From: JADFNO01 sp965369945
GTDB lineage: Bacteria > Planctomycetota > Phycisphaerae > Phycisphaerales > SM1A02
Assembly: GCA_965369945.1 (NCBI GenBank)
Contig: CBDUST010000096.1
Location: 1-13,873 of the forward strand
Direction of reading: 5' to 3'
Length of the DNA stretch: 13,873 bases
The position numbers and the translations under genes were made by a program. Each line of letters begins with the position of its first letter. Position 1 is the first letter of the stretch. The notes below the pieces were generated by a model, which was given only the letters and a program-made list of their open reading frames with translations, was not told where the DNA came from and ran no database searches. Below, in pieces: positions 1 through 6,016 of the stretch.

Positions 1-1219
1 TGATCTCGATGGCGTTACAGCGCCGGCCCAACTGCTCGGCGGCGATGATCTGCGAACCGCTGCCGGCGAAGGGTTCATAACACAGTTCACCGGCACGCGT
101 GTGCTGGCGGATGGGGATCCGAAAGACCTCCAGCGGCTTGGAGGTCGGATGTTCAGTGACCTGGCCGATGCGGACAGTGGGGACGTGCCATACAGAGGAT
201 GGATAGTCCTCAGCACGCCGAACAGGCTTATGTGGTCTGACCCATCCGAAGAAACAGGGTTCATGTTGCCAGGTGTACCACGAGCGAGTCAGGATCGGTC
301 GGTCCTTGACCCAGATGATTTGCTGGTGAACGAAAGCGCCGAACTTCTCCCACGTGGATTCGACCATTGCCTGTCGTCGGCTGGCGTGCCAACAATACCA
401 CGCGGCGTTGGTACCGATCGCTTCGTCAATGGCGACACGTATGAACCTCTCGTACAGGTCAGAGTTCGCCTCTGCATCGTCCCACGTGATCGCATAGCTC
501 TTGGACCAATTCTTGTTCTTGATTCGTTGCGCGCGTTTAGATTTGGCCGGATGATTCGTGCCGTCGTAGTTGACCAAGTAGGGAGGATCGGTCGCAAAGA
601 GAATCGCGCGCTCGCCATCCATTAGCCGGCGGACTTGCTCGGGTTCGGTGCAGTCACCACACAAGAGTCGATGTCCCCGGAAGCGCTGATCGGAATCGAG
701 CGTACGAAGTTCGATCAGATCGCCTGGTTGCGTCACAAGCCGTCGGTCCGCGGCGAGTTCTGCCTCGACATCGAATTGGTCATCGGTCCCGATTTCCGGG
801 GGCGGGGGCGGGAGTGACTCGGCAATGAGTGCGTTGACATCGGGAACGTCAAAGCCCGTGAGCTGAACATCGAAGTCCGGCACCTGAACAAGCTCATCGA
901 GCAGCTGAGCTAATTTCCGGGGGTCCCAGTCGCCGGAGATTTTGTTGAGCGCGATGTTGAGGGCTTTTTCTTTCTCAGGTGGTAGATCGACGACGCTGAC
1001 ATCGGTTTCCCTGTCGCCGCGCGCCACCAGCACTTTGAATCGCTGGTGACCACCGACGAGGTTGCCGCTGCGCTGGTTCCACACTAGCGGTTCCACACAG
1101 CCAAACTCATCGACGCTCCGCTTGAGTCTTTCGTATTCCGGATTGCCCGGCTTGAGATCGATCCGGGGGTTATAGGGGGCGGGGTTGATCTCTTGGATTG
1201 CAATGGTCTTGATTCGCAT
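1..1219 (-). CDS. ParB-like domain + DNA (N4/N6) methyltransferase, 3' end beyond window
   Basis: An open frame of 406 codons runs off the left edge without interruption. Residues 1-95 resemble a ParB-like nuclease/partition fold, with the signature 'GNLVGGHQRFKVL' at 52-64. The rest is a beta-class amino-methyltransferase: catalytic motif IV 'DPPY' at 211-214, 'HPTSKPLEVF' near 357-366, and the SAM-binding motif 'FAGSGS' at 384-389. The order IV before I defines the beta class. Only the last few residues appear to be missing. Such fusions are common in phages and mobile elements and methylate adenine N6 or cytosine N4 on DNA; the recognition sequence cannot be read. I chose ATG at 1219 because 'ACGAGG' lies 6 bases upstream and the family usually starts here. 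The frame stays open to ATG 1234 and ATG 1303, the latter adding 28 residues. No restriction partner is visible, so it may be a solitary enzyme. Confidence 0.9.
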   Translation of the reverse strand, partial: MRIKTIAIQEINPAPYNPRIDLKPGNPEYERLKRSVDEFGCVEPLVWNQRSGNLVGGHQRFKVLVARGDRETDVSVVDLPPEKEKALNIALNKISGDWDPRKLAQLLDELVQVPDFDVQLTGFDVPDVNALIAESLPPPPPEIGTDDQFDVEAELAADRRLVTQPGDLIELRTLDSDQRFRGHRLLCGDCTEPEQVRRLMDGERAILFATDPPYLVNYDGTNHPAKSKRAQRIKNKNWSKSYAITWDDAEANSDLYERFIRVAIDEAIGTNAAWYCWHASRRQAMVESTWEKFGAFVHQQIIWVKDRPILTRSWYTWQHEPCFFGWVRPHKPVRRAEDYPSSVWHVPTVRIGQVTEHPTSKPLEVFRIPIRQHTRAGELCYEPFAGSGSQIIAAEQLGRRCNAIEI

Positions 1220-1404
1220 TTTATGCCTCGTCATTGGTAAGCCAAGACGGATAGCCGCTTCGCGCAACGGGACGAACTTTTCGGTTGTCTGTGTGGCGCT
1301 CATACGCGGGTATAATCGCCCCGCGTTTTCGATTGGTAAAACGGCTAGTGTGGCTTATCTCGCAGAATCTTAGCCGGTACCCTTTGCGCCCGTTTGCGCC
1401 CGTT

Positions 1405-2154
1405 TCACATACGTATGCAGTTCAGCCGCTTTTGTAGCTTCCCATCGGGAAGATGGGGATATGCCTTGCGCAGTTCACGGTGGCTCCACCATCGGGCGTG
1501 CCCTGGCTCCACTTTCTTGCGGGCCACTTTCGCCTTTCCCAACGCGCTGCTTAATTGTCTGGACACCGTAGTTGGGTCCAACTTGGCGAGTCTGGCAAGC
1601 TCGTGGTTCGCAATCGGATCGTCCATCAGTGGCGATTCATTTACCCCGGTGCGATCAGACTCAGCGCCGTCTCCATTGGCCTGATCTACAGGAGTCTGGA
1701 CCTCGACTGTTTCCTGCGCCAACTTCGCGCGCGATACTCTCCGCTTCTTGCACCGCCACTCATCGAGCCGCACGCACAAATCTTCATACAGGCTGTCATC
1801 GAGCCAGCCACGCAATTCCAACCGCTTGATTAGGCCCGCATCAACGTCGGTTTCGTATAACTTTTGTTTCAGGCTGCCGCCAATGTCCACGAGACTGAGC
1901 TTTAGTTGGTGGATTTCCCGATCGAGTTGCTCAATCTCTGAACTGACGTTTGATGATTCTTGTTCGACCCCACCCATCGAGGTCAACATATCCATCTGAT
2001 CCTTCAAGTTTGAGCGCTTGGCCACGCAATCGCGGTAACGAACGATCAACTTTACGTAGATGAGCCCGAGGTCAGTCTCTATGCGCAGCACCCCCGTCGG
2101 CTTCTCGTTCTTCGTCGGCGCTCGTCGCCGGCGTTTCTTGGATTCTTTGGCCAT
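1405..2154 (-). CDS. hypothetical basic coiled-coil protein with possible C-terminal helix-turn-helix
   Basis: This 249-aa protein is not recognised. The N-terminus is strongly basic (KKRRRR at 6-11). Residues 45-98 are rich in heptad-like leucine, isoleucine, glutamate and lysine and look like a coiled coil. Residues 110-140 form a second charged helical segment, 155-175 is a polar linker, and 184-206 ('HELARLAKLDPTTVSRQL') reads like a helix-turn-helix, followed by a basic, tryptophan-bearing tail. A DNA-binding role is an inference from these traits. There is no signal peptide or membrane segment. It lies about 100 bases (ATG 1303) or 185 bases (ATG 1219) upstream of the methyltransferase on the same strand, and the pair may be co-transcribed as part of a phage-like module. 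No convincing Shine-Dalgarno precedes the ATG at 2154; another ATG at 2165 is in a different frame. Confidence 0.75.
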   Translation of the reverse strand: MAKESKKRRRRAPTKNEKPTGVLRIETDLGLIYVKLIVRYRDCVAKRSNLKDQMDMLTSMGGVEQESSNVSSEIEQLDREIHQLKLSLVDIGGSLKQKLYETDVDAGLIKRLELRGWLDDSLYEDLCVRLDEWRCKKRRVSRAKLAQETVEVQTPVDQANGDGAESDRTGVNESPLMDDPIANHELARLAKLDPTTVSRQLSSALGKAKVARKKVEPGHARWWSHRELRKAYPHLPDGKLQKRLNCIRM

Positions 2155-2238
2155 AGTGTTCGCTCATAGGCGCGGCCAGGCCGGCGATCGGAACGAGCGG
2201 ACGAGATCCGATCAACCGGCCAGACCTCACTACGGGGA

Positions 2239-2526
2239 TCAGTCCGCAGATGTGCCCTCGGTTTCATTGTAACAATTGTTCCAGCTCAAAACATCGGGTT
2301 CGTTGAGGCCGCGTACCGAGTAGTTGGGTAGGGGACCATGCCACTCTGTAGTAACGAGTAGCATGCACACAGTTTGGGTTCCCAAAGCGCAATAGGGCAC
2401 TCGGATCACGTTTTCGGAAGGGACAACACTTGGAGCTTTGACCCGTAAGGTCCGGTAAGGGGCATTATGTCGCCGGAGGATCTCAAGCAGCGGGGCACGG
2501 CTGGGCGGGTATCGGGCTGCCGCCAT
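2239..2526 (-). CDS. hypothetical small protein, doubtful
   Basis: A 95-aa frame from ATG 2526; it stays open to a TTG at 2613, which would add 29 residues. Nothing recognisable is present. It contains 'RRHNAPYRTLRV', which matches 'LQHNAPSRTLRV' read in the frame of the small ORF near 4.8 kb because both cross copies of a dispersed DNA repeat (2441-2473 and 4814-4846). The ORF may therefore be partly repeat-derived or a degraded gene. There is no clear ribosome binding site, signal peptide or membrane segment. It is kept because it is the longest frame in this stretch and shares orientation with its neighbours. Confidence 0.3.
   Translation of the reverse strand: MAAARYPPSRAPLLEILRRHNAPYRTLRVKAPSVVPSENVIRVPYCALGTQTVCMLLVTTEWHGPLPNYSVRGLNEPDVLSWNNCYNETEGTSAD
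2441..2473 (+). repeat. dispersed repeat R1, short copy A
   Basis: These 33 bases, centred on 'AAGGGGCATTATGT', match 4814-4846 at 29 of 33 positions by hand alignment. After 2473 similarity to the longer copies fades. Orientation is the same as in copies B and C. Confidence 0.6.
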
Positions 2527-2658
2527 GAAGAGCTGCTTGATTTTTTCAGCTGAGTGTTGGGTAAGAACGAGCGCCGTAGGCGCAGTAGGCTGCTCAGATG
2601 GAATGCTCGCCAACCTACCGAGGCCACGGCTCCGGTCGAGTGTCGCAAGCGACTCGGC

Positions 2659-2730
2659 GGTCTGCTGCGTTCATGTTACCGACAAGCGGCGTAGCTCCTC
2701 TTTCCAGTCGAATATTTGCAGGGCACGCGA
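2659..2730 (+). repeat. diverged repeat R2, copy A
   Basis: Gap-free hand alignment with 4529-4600 gives 52 of 72 identical positions, with most differences being transitions. It begins with 'GGTCTGCTGC' and includes 'GCGGCGTAG' and 'ATTTGCA'. On the minus strand this copy reads 'ALQIFDWKEELRRLSVT' then a stop, which could be the tail of a lost gene. It occupies most of the 296-base gap between the small ORF and the protease; nothing else was seen there. Confidence 0.5.
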
Positions 2731-2822
2731 TCACGATTGATCGCGGCCGCTGACTGAAGGGCGGTTGCAGACGCGTCGCGCGATGACCGTGGGCAGCTTC
2801 GTGTTAGAGAGAGCGTTCAACG

Positions 2823-4070
2823 TCAGTTGGCCAGTTCGACCGCGTCGATTCCGAACTTGTAGCCGATCGATCCCGCGTGCTTCCCGGTGACCTGGAACGA
2901 GAGCCGGTGTGTTCCCACCGGGAGGTGGACGCGACCGAGTTGGATTGGTCCCGTCGGTAGGACGATCGGGAAGTAAAGGTCCGTTGGACGTCCGCAGGGC
3001 CTACCGTTGATGGCGGCCTGGACGACCCCGAAATCCGGCGCCAGGGTGGCGTAGACCGTCACGCGATAGGTGCCCTCCTTGGCAATCGGGAGTTTCAGCG
3101 TCATCACCCCACCAGCGGCGGCCGCGCAGAGACGTTGCTTACCGCCGCTCCAATCCCCGACACCGAAGCCATCCATGGGCTGGACCGACGTGGACGCACC
3201 GCGCATCCCGACCACCTCCATTGCCTCTGCCTCGAGGAAGTCAGGACCGGGTCGGTTCCGGGGCAGCCGCATGCCGAAGCGCCGCCGGCGCCCCAGAACC
3301 CAATGCACGCGCTCGATCTGCTGCGTAGAGAGCGAGTCCCGTTCATCGTAATAAGACATGAGATTATGTCGCGGGAGGATGAATACCTGCCCGTGGAGCC
3401 GAATCCGCCCCATCCGCTCGCACTCGAACGGGCGAATCGCCGGGTCGGGCAGCGTGTCCTTGAACCCGTCGCCATCGAACGAGTCCGCGGCCATGTCGTG
3501 CCGTGCAAGATGCCTGGCGGCCTCATCGAGATCCCGAAACGGCTCGGCGGCGAACGTGTGCGGGAGCCCGAGGTAGTGGCCGATCTCGTGAGCTAGCGCA
3601 TCGAAGTGTGGGTGGCCGCAGTGGTTCATGTCCTCAAACCCGCCCATCACGACGAAGTCGTAATCGGTCCACGAGAAGCCGCCGCCGCTGGCGCTCGAAC
3701 CCGGACCGTGTCGGACGAAGACGACGAGGCGCTGGGGATACCGCGCCGCGATCTCGTTCCCGAGCATCTTGGCGGCGCGCCAGTTCGCATCGCTCGTGCC
3801 GGTCATGTTGTTGATGATCGTGCTTCGCAAGTGATCCACGTTTGCCTGCGGGTGGAAGGTGAGCTGGATGTTCGCCTTGCGGAAGGCACCGTTGGCGAAT
3901 CGGACCCACTGCGCGAACTGCGTGGGCGTGACGCGGGCGCGGCGTTCGCCGTCATCGTCACTGACAATCACGGCCTGAACCGGCACGCTGAATGGCCCCG
4001 ACGTCGCGGCAGAGCCGGACTCCTGCGCGCCAAACACGGCCAGGATTAGGGCGATGAACCTGTGCGACAT
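2823..4070 (-). CDS. secreted metzincin-type zinc metalloprotease with C-terminal accessory domain
   Basis: From ATG 4070 the protein has 415 aa and begins with an export signal (MSHRFIALILAVFG..., hydrophobic core about 5-14, likely cleavage near residue 22). The frame is open upstream to 4247, but that extension is basic and would bury the signal, so 4070 is preferred. The zinc site 'HEIGHYLGLPH' is at 161-171 (HExxHxxGxxH, Glu catalytic) and the Met-turn 'NLMSYYD' at 236-242, the pair that defines metzincins; the spacing fits the M43 (pappalysin-like) group best, though the family is inferred. Residues 278-415 start with 'FLEAEAMEV' and alternate beta-type segments, including 'GTYRVTVYA', like a carbohydrate-binding or jelly-roll module. 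An exported endopeptidase acting outside the cytoplasmic membrane is expected. It stands alone, with no partner gene and no obvious terminator; the substrate is unknown. Confidence 0.87.
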   Translation of the reverse strand: MSHRFIALILAVFGAQESGSAATSGPFSVPVQAVIVSDDDGERRARVTPTQFAQWVRFANGAFRKANIQLTFHPQANVDHLRSTIINNMTGTSDANWRAAKMLGNEIAARYPQRLVVFVRHGPGSSASGGGFSWTDYDFVVMGGFEDMNHCGHPHFDALAHEIGHYLGLPHTFAAEPFRDLDEAARHLARHDMAADSFDGDGFKDTLPDPAIRPFECERMGRIRLHGQVFILPRHNLMSYYDERDSLSTQQIERVHWVLGRRRRFGMRLPRNRPGPDFLEAEAMEVVGMRGASTSVQPMDGFGVGDWSGGKQRLCAAAAGGVMTLKLPIAKEGTYRVTVYATLAPDFGVVQAAINGRPCGRPTDLYFPIVLPTGPIQLGRVHLPVGTHRLSFQVTGKHAGSIGYKFGIDAVELAN

Positions 4071-4270
4071 GCGATTCACGGTGGGCGCCGCCCTGCGAAC
4101 GAGAAGCTCACGGGCATCTCTTGGCCAAGGTTGCCCATATGTCGTCCGCCCGACTCCAGGCCGGGCCATTCGAGCGCCAGAATAACGCTCCTCTTCTTTG
4201 GCGAAGAATCCATCCAAGCAACCCATGGTGTTCGTTCCACACTGCATCCATCTTACTCAGTAGAACAGAG

Positions 4271-4317
4271 TGGCAGTATACTTTGCTCAGGCGACGCCTA
4301 AATAGTGGACGTCACCA
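4271..4317 (+). repeat. imperfect direct repeat, left copy
   Basis: Begins 'TGGCAGT' and contains 'TCAGGCGAC.CCT'. It matches 4401-4447 at 35 of 47 positions without gaps, 130 bases apart. No terminal inverted repeats were seen. Confidence 0.5.
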
Positions 4318-4400
4318 GTTGTGCCTACCGAAAACTCCATCCAAGTCACCTAATCACGTCCCAGCGCTACGGCTCGCGCGATTCGCTCGTTGGCATCAAC

Positions 4401-4447
4401 TGGCAGTGTCCCTTGATCAGGCGACACCTGCGCAGTTGACGTTGCCA
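4401..4447 (+). repeat. imperfect direct repeat, right copy
   Basis: Partner of 4271-4317, same orientation. The core 'TCAGGCGAC' is the longest conserved run apart from the initial 'TGGCAGT'. Confidence 0.5.
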
Positions 4448-4528
4448 CGCTTTGCCGGCGAGTAAAATGTGCGAGCCGTGGCACCGGAAGAGCGAGAAGC
4501 TACTCGGACGGATTTTTCGCCAGGGACA

Positions 4529-4600
4529 GGTCTGCTGCACTCGTATCACCGGCTGGCGGCGTAGTGCTTCTCTTCAGCTGAGCATTTGCACGGTACGCGG
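4529..4600 (+). repeat. diverged repeat R2, copy B
   Basis: Gap-free partner of 2659-2730 (52 of 72 positions). It lies immediately downstream, on the minus strand, of the small zinc-ribbon ORF. On the minus strand the frame matching copy A is interrupted by a stop, so coding potential is not conserved. Confidence 0.5.
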
Positions 4601-4611
4601 TTCGCGGTCAT

Positions 4612-4821
4612 TCAGAATGACTTGCCGAATTCGGGGCATCGCCGTTCCCGAAGGCCCGCGAGTTTGTACCCGCAGTCCACGCAATGCCCCTGCTTCAAAG
4701 GACATCGCGGGGAGAGGATCGCCCCAGCAATGGTGCCGACGATGGTGCCGAGTAGTGGGCCATAGAACATCCCGTACAACAAAGCGACGCTCGTGAAGGT
4801 GTCCCAGTCGGATACCCGCAA
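4612..4821 (-). CDS. small membrane protein with degenerate C-terminal zinc ribbon, possibly decayed
   Basis: A 69-aa frame read from TTG 4821. Residues 12-37 are hydrophobic and glycine-rich (ALLYGMFYGPLLGTIVGTIAG), consistent with a membrane segment or glycine-zipper hairpin. The tail 'CVDCGYKLAGL' then 'CPEFGKSF' matches the CxxCGYxLxGL....CPECGxxF zinc ribbon found on many small planctomycete proteins, but the fourth metal-binding cysteine is phenylalanine (codon TTC at 4627-4629, one base from TGC). No ATG exists upstream of residue 18 (ATG at 4770), although the frame is open back to 4953 through repeat copy B. The missing ligand, weak start and overlap with a repeat suggest a degenerating gene or one recruited by repeat insertion. 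Function unknown. Confidence 0.42.
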   Translation of the reverse strand: MRVSDWDTFTSVALLYGMFYGPLLGTIVGTIAGAILSPRCPLKQGHCVDCGYKLAGLRERRCPEFGKSF

Positions 4822-4928
4822 GGTCCGAGAAGGGGCATTATGTTGCAGGATAACCGTACGCGGGACGCGCTGCTCGGTCGGCTCCTGGATACCACGACAA
4901 TACGGGTGCGTGATGTTTTCGGCGGAGT
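4820..4928 (+). repeat. dispersed repeat R1, long copy B
   Basis: These 109 bases match 13322-13430 without gaps, with about 16 differences (near 85% identity by hand count). The shared region ends at 'CGGCGGAGT'. A further six bases upstream (4814-4819) are shared with short copy A but not with copy C. Most of the 248-base gap between the zinc-ribbon ORF and the TPR gene is this repeat. Confidence 0.75.
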
Positions 4929-5069
4929 TTGTTGAGGGTACGGGTTCGTCGCCTCAAACCAAGCCGGCCACTTCGTTCGCATCTCCCGAGTTGACATCAT
5001 CTTGCCGGTCGGCTGAGCTTTCGAACAGACGGGAGACTATTCCGTCGTCGTCAGGACGTCAGGTCACGT

Positions 5070-5789
5070 TCAGTGTTTGGGCTCAGGTGCTTGTGCCTCT
5101 AGCAGTACCAGGAACTGCGGCGGCATCGCGTGCCCAACGTCTTGCGCGGAATGCGTCTCTTGCCACGCTTTGGAGTAGTCTCGGGCATAGTAGTGCCAAA
5201 TGGCCAGACGTTCGTGCGCCAACCCATGATCAGGATCGAGTTGGACAACCCACTGCATCTGTTGGATAGCGCTGTCCTGTTCGTTGTTCATTGCTAGTGC
5301 GATTGCCAGGCTCACTCGCGCTTCGACGAAGTCAGGGTCGATCTGGACCGCACTGCCAAAGGCGGCAAGGGCGTGGTCGCCTTTGGACTTGGACATGAGC
5401 GCTTTGCCGAGCCAGTGATACAACTCGGCGAGGTCAGGCGCATTGCGGATGGCGTCGGCATACGCCTTAATCGCTTCGGTGCTCCGATTGAGTTTGAGAA
5501 GCTCCTCGCCTTCCGTTGCCCGCTGCAACGCGCGTCGGGCGCTGCGCACAGTGAAAGCGTCCACTTCCACGAGACCTCCGTTGAAAGTCAACCCGCGAAT
5601 CGCCTCTTGGAACTCCTCTTGCTCTCGTTGATCGCGCGTCGAGAACGGCCTAGGCGATGAGGCTTGGGCTGTCGAAGGGTCTTGTAGGTTCTCAGCCACC
5701 GAAGAGACCGGAGCGGTTTGGCAACTGCCACTGAACATGGCAAACGCGGCCAAGACAAGCGTTGTCGCGCAAAGTCGTGTTGTAGTCAT
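5070..5789 (-). CDS. tetratricopeptide-repeat lipoprotein
   Basis: From ATG 5789 the product has 239 aa. A good Shine-Dalgarno (GGAG) lies 7 bases upstream, and this start places a lipoprotein signal at the N-terminus: hydrophobic stretch at 9-20 and lipobox 'FSGSC' with the lipidated cysteine at 23. An upstream in-frame start at 5846 would add 19 residues before the signal and is less likely. Residues 24-85 are polar and probably disordered. About four TPR-like helical pairs follow (roughly 89-118, 121-152, 155-186, 189-218), with typical 'A...Y..AI...P....Y..LG.AL' spacing. TPR arrays hold protein partners, so a membrane-tethered scaffold outside the cytoplasmic membrane is expected. It is transcribed divergently from the first propeller gene across a 227-base region; a functional link is only suggested by position. 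Confidence 0.83.
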   Translation of the reverse strand: MTTTRLCATTLVLAAFAMFSGSCQTAPVSSVAENLQDPSTAQASSPRPFSTRDQREQEEFQEAIRGLTFNGGLVEVDAFTVRSARRALQRATEGEELLKLNRSTEAIKAYADAIRNAPDLAELYHWLGKALMSKSKGDHALAAFGSAVQIDPDFVEARVSLAIALAMNNEQDSAIQQMQWVVQLDPDHGLAHERLAIWHYYARDYSKAWQETHSAQDVGHAMPPQFLVLLEAQAPEPKH

Positions 5790-5946
5790 CGCAGGTCTCC
5801 GTAAGCGAACCCGTCGGGCAAGGTTATGCCAAAACCATATTACCACCAGTCACCGAGAAAAGGGCCGAAATTCGGGGAAAATGCCCTTGCTCACAGTGCC
5901 CAGTGAGTGAATTGGCCTGTTTTTGGTATGCACAAGCGGCCCCGAG

Positions 5947-5957
5947 TGGTATTATGG
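5947..5957 (+). promoter_or_regulatory. possible -10 element upstream of propeller gene 1
   Basis: 'TGGTATTATGG' contains a TATTAT hexamer (5950-5955) preceded by an extended -10 type TGG, 61 bases before the start codon. A very similar motif lies upstream of gene 3 (10125-10135). No good -35 was found at the usual distance, so this is tentative. Confidence 0.3.
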
Positions 5958-6016
5958 CGGTTCGATAGGCACGAGAATCCTGGGTCTGACAAGGGAAAGG
6001 ACGAAGGAGGTCGGCC

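Larger units (their letters stand above)
4071..4611. other. 541-base gap without a supported gene
   Basis: It should contain the upstream region of the protease gene at its left end. It holds a pair of 47-base imperfect direct repeats (4271-4317 and 4401-4447) and copy B of repeat R2 (4529-4600). The overlapping open frames on either strand show no recognisable domain or convincing ribosome binding site. Confidence 0.55.

Noticed and set aside
101..817. Plus-strand open frames at 101-625 and 635-817
   Set aside because: They lie opposite the methyltransferase, whose DPPY and FAGSGS motifs and uninterrupted 406 codons are convincing.
1311..1316. Perfect TATAAT on the plus strand
   Set aside because: No plus-strand gene follows it; downstream is the minus-strand coiled-coil gene.
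2079..2267. Minus-strand open frame of 62 codons overlapping the start of the 249-aa gene
   Set aside because: Very arginine-rich out-of-frame translation of the basic N-terminus; no supporting start signal.
4071..4247. 58-residue upstream extension of the metalloprotease
   Set aside because: It would place a basic, unstructured stretch before an obvious signal peptide; ATG 4070 starts exactly at that signal.
2441..4928. Integron attC sites or a CRISPR array to explain the repeats near 2.4-4.9 kb
   Set aside because: Spacing is irregular, repeats are of different families, and no paired core sites with inverted symmetry or regular spacers were found.
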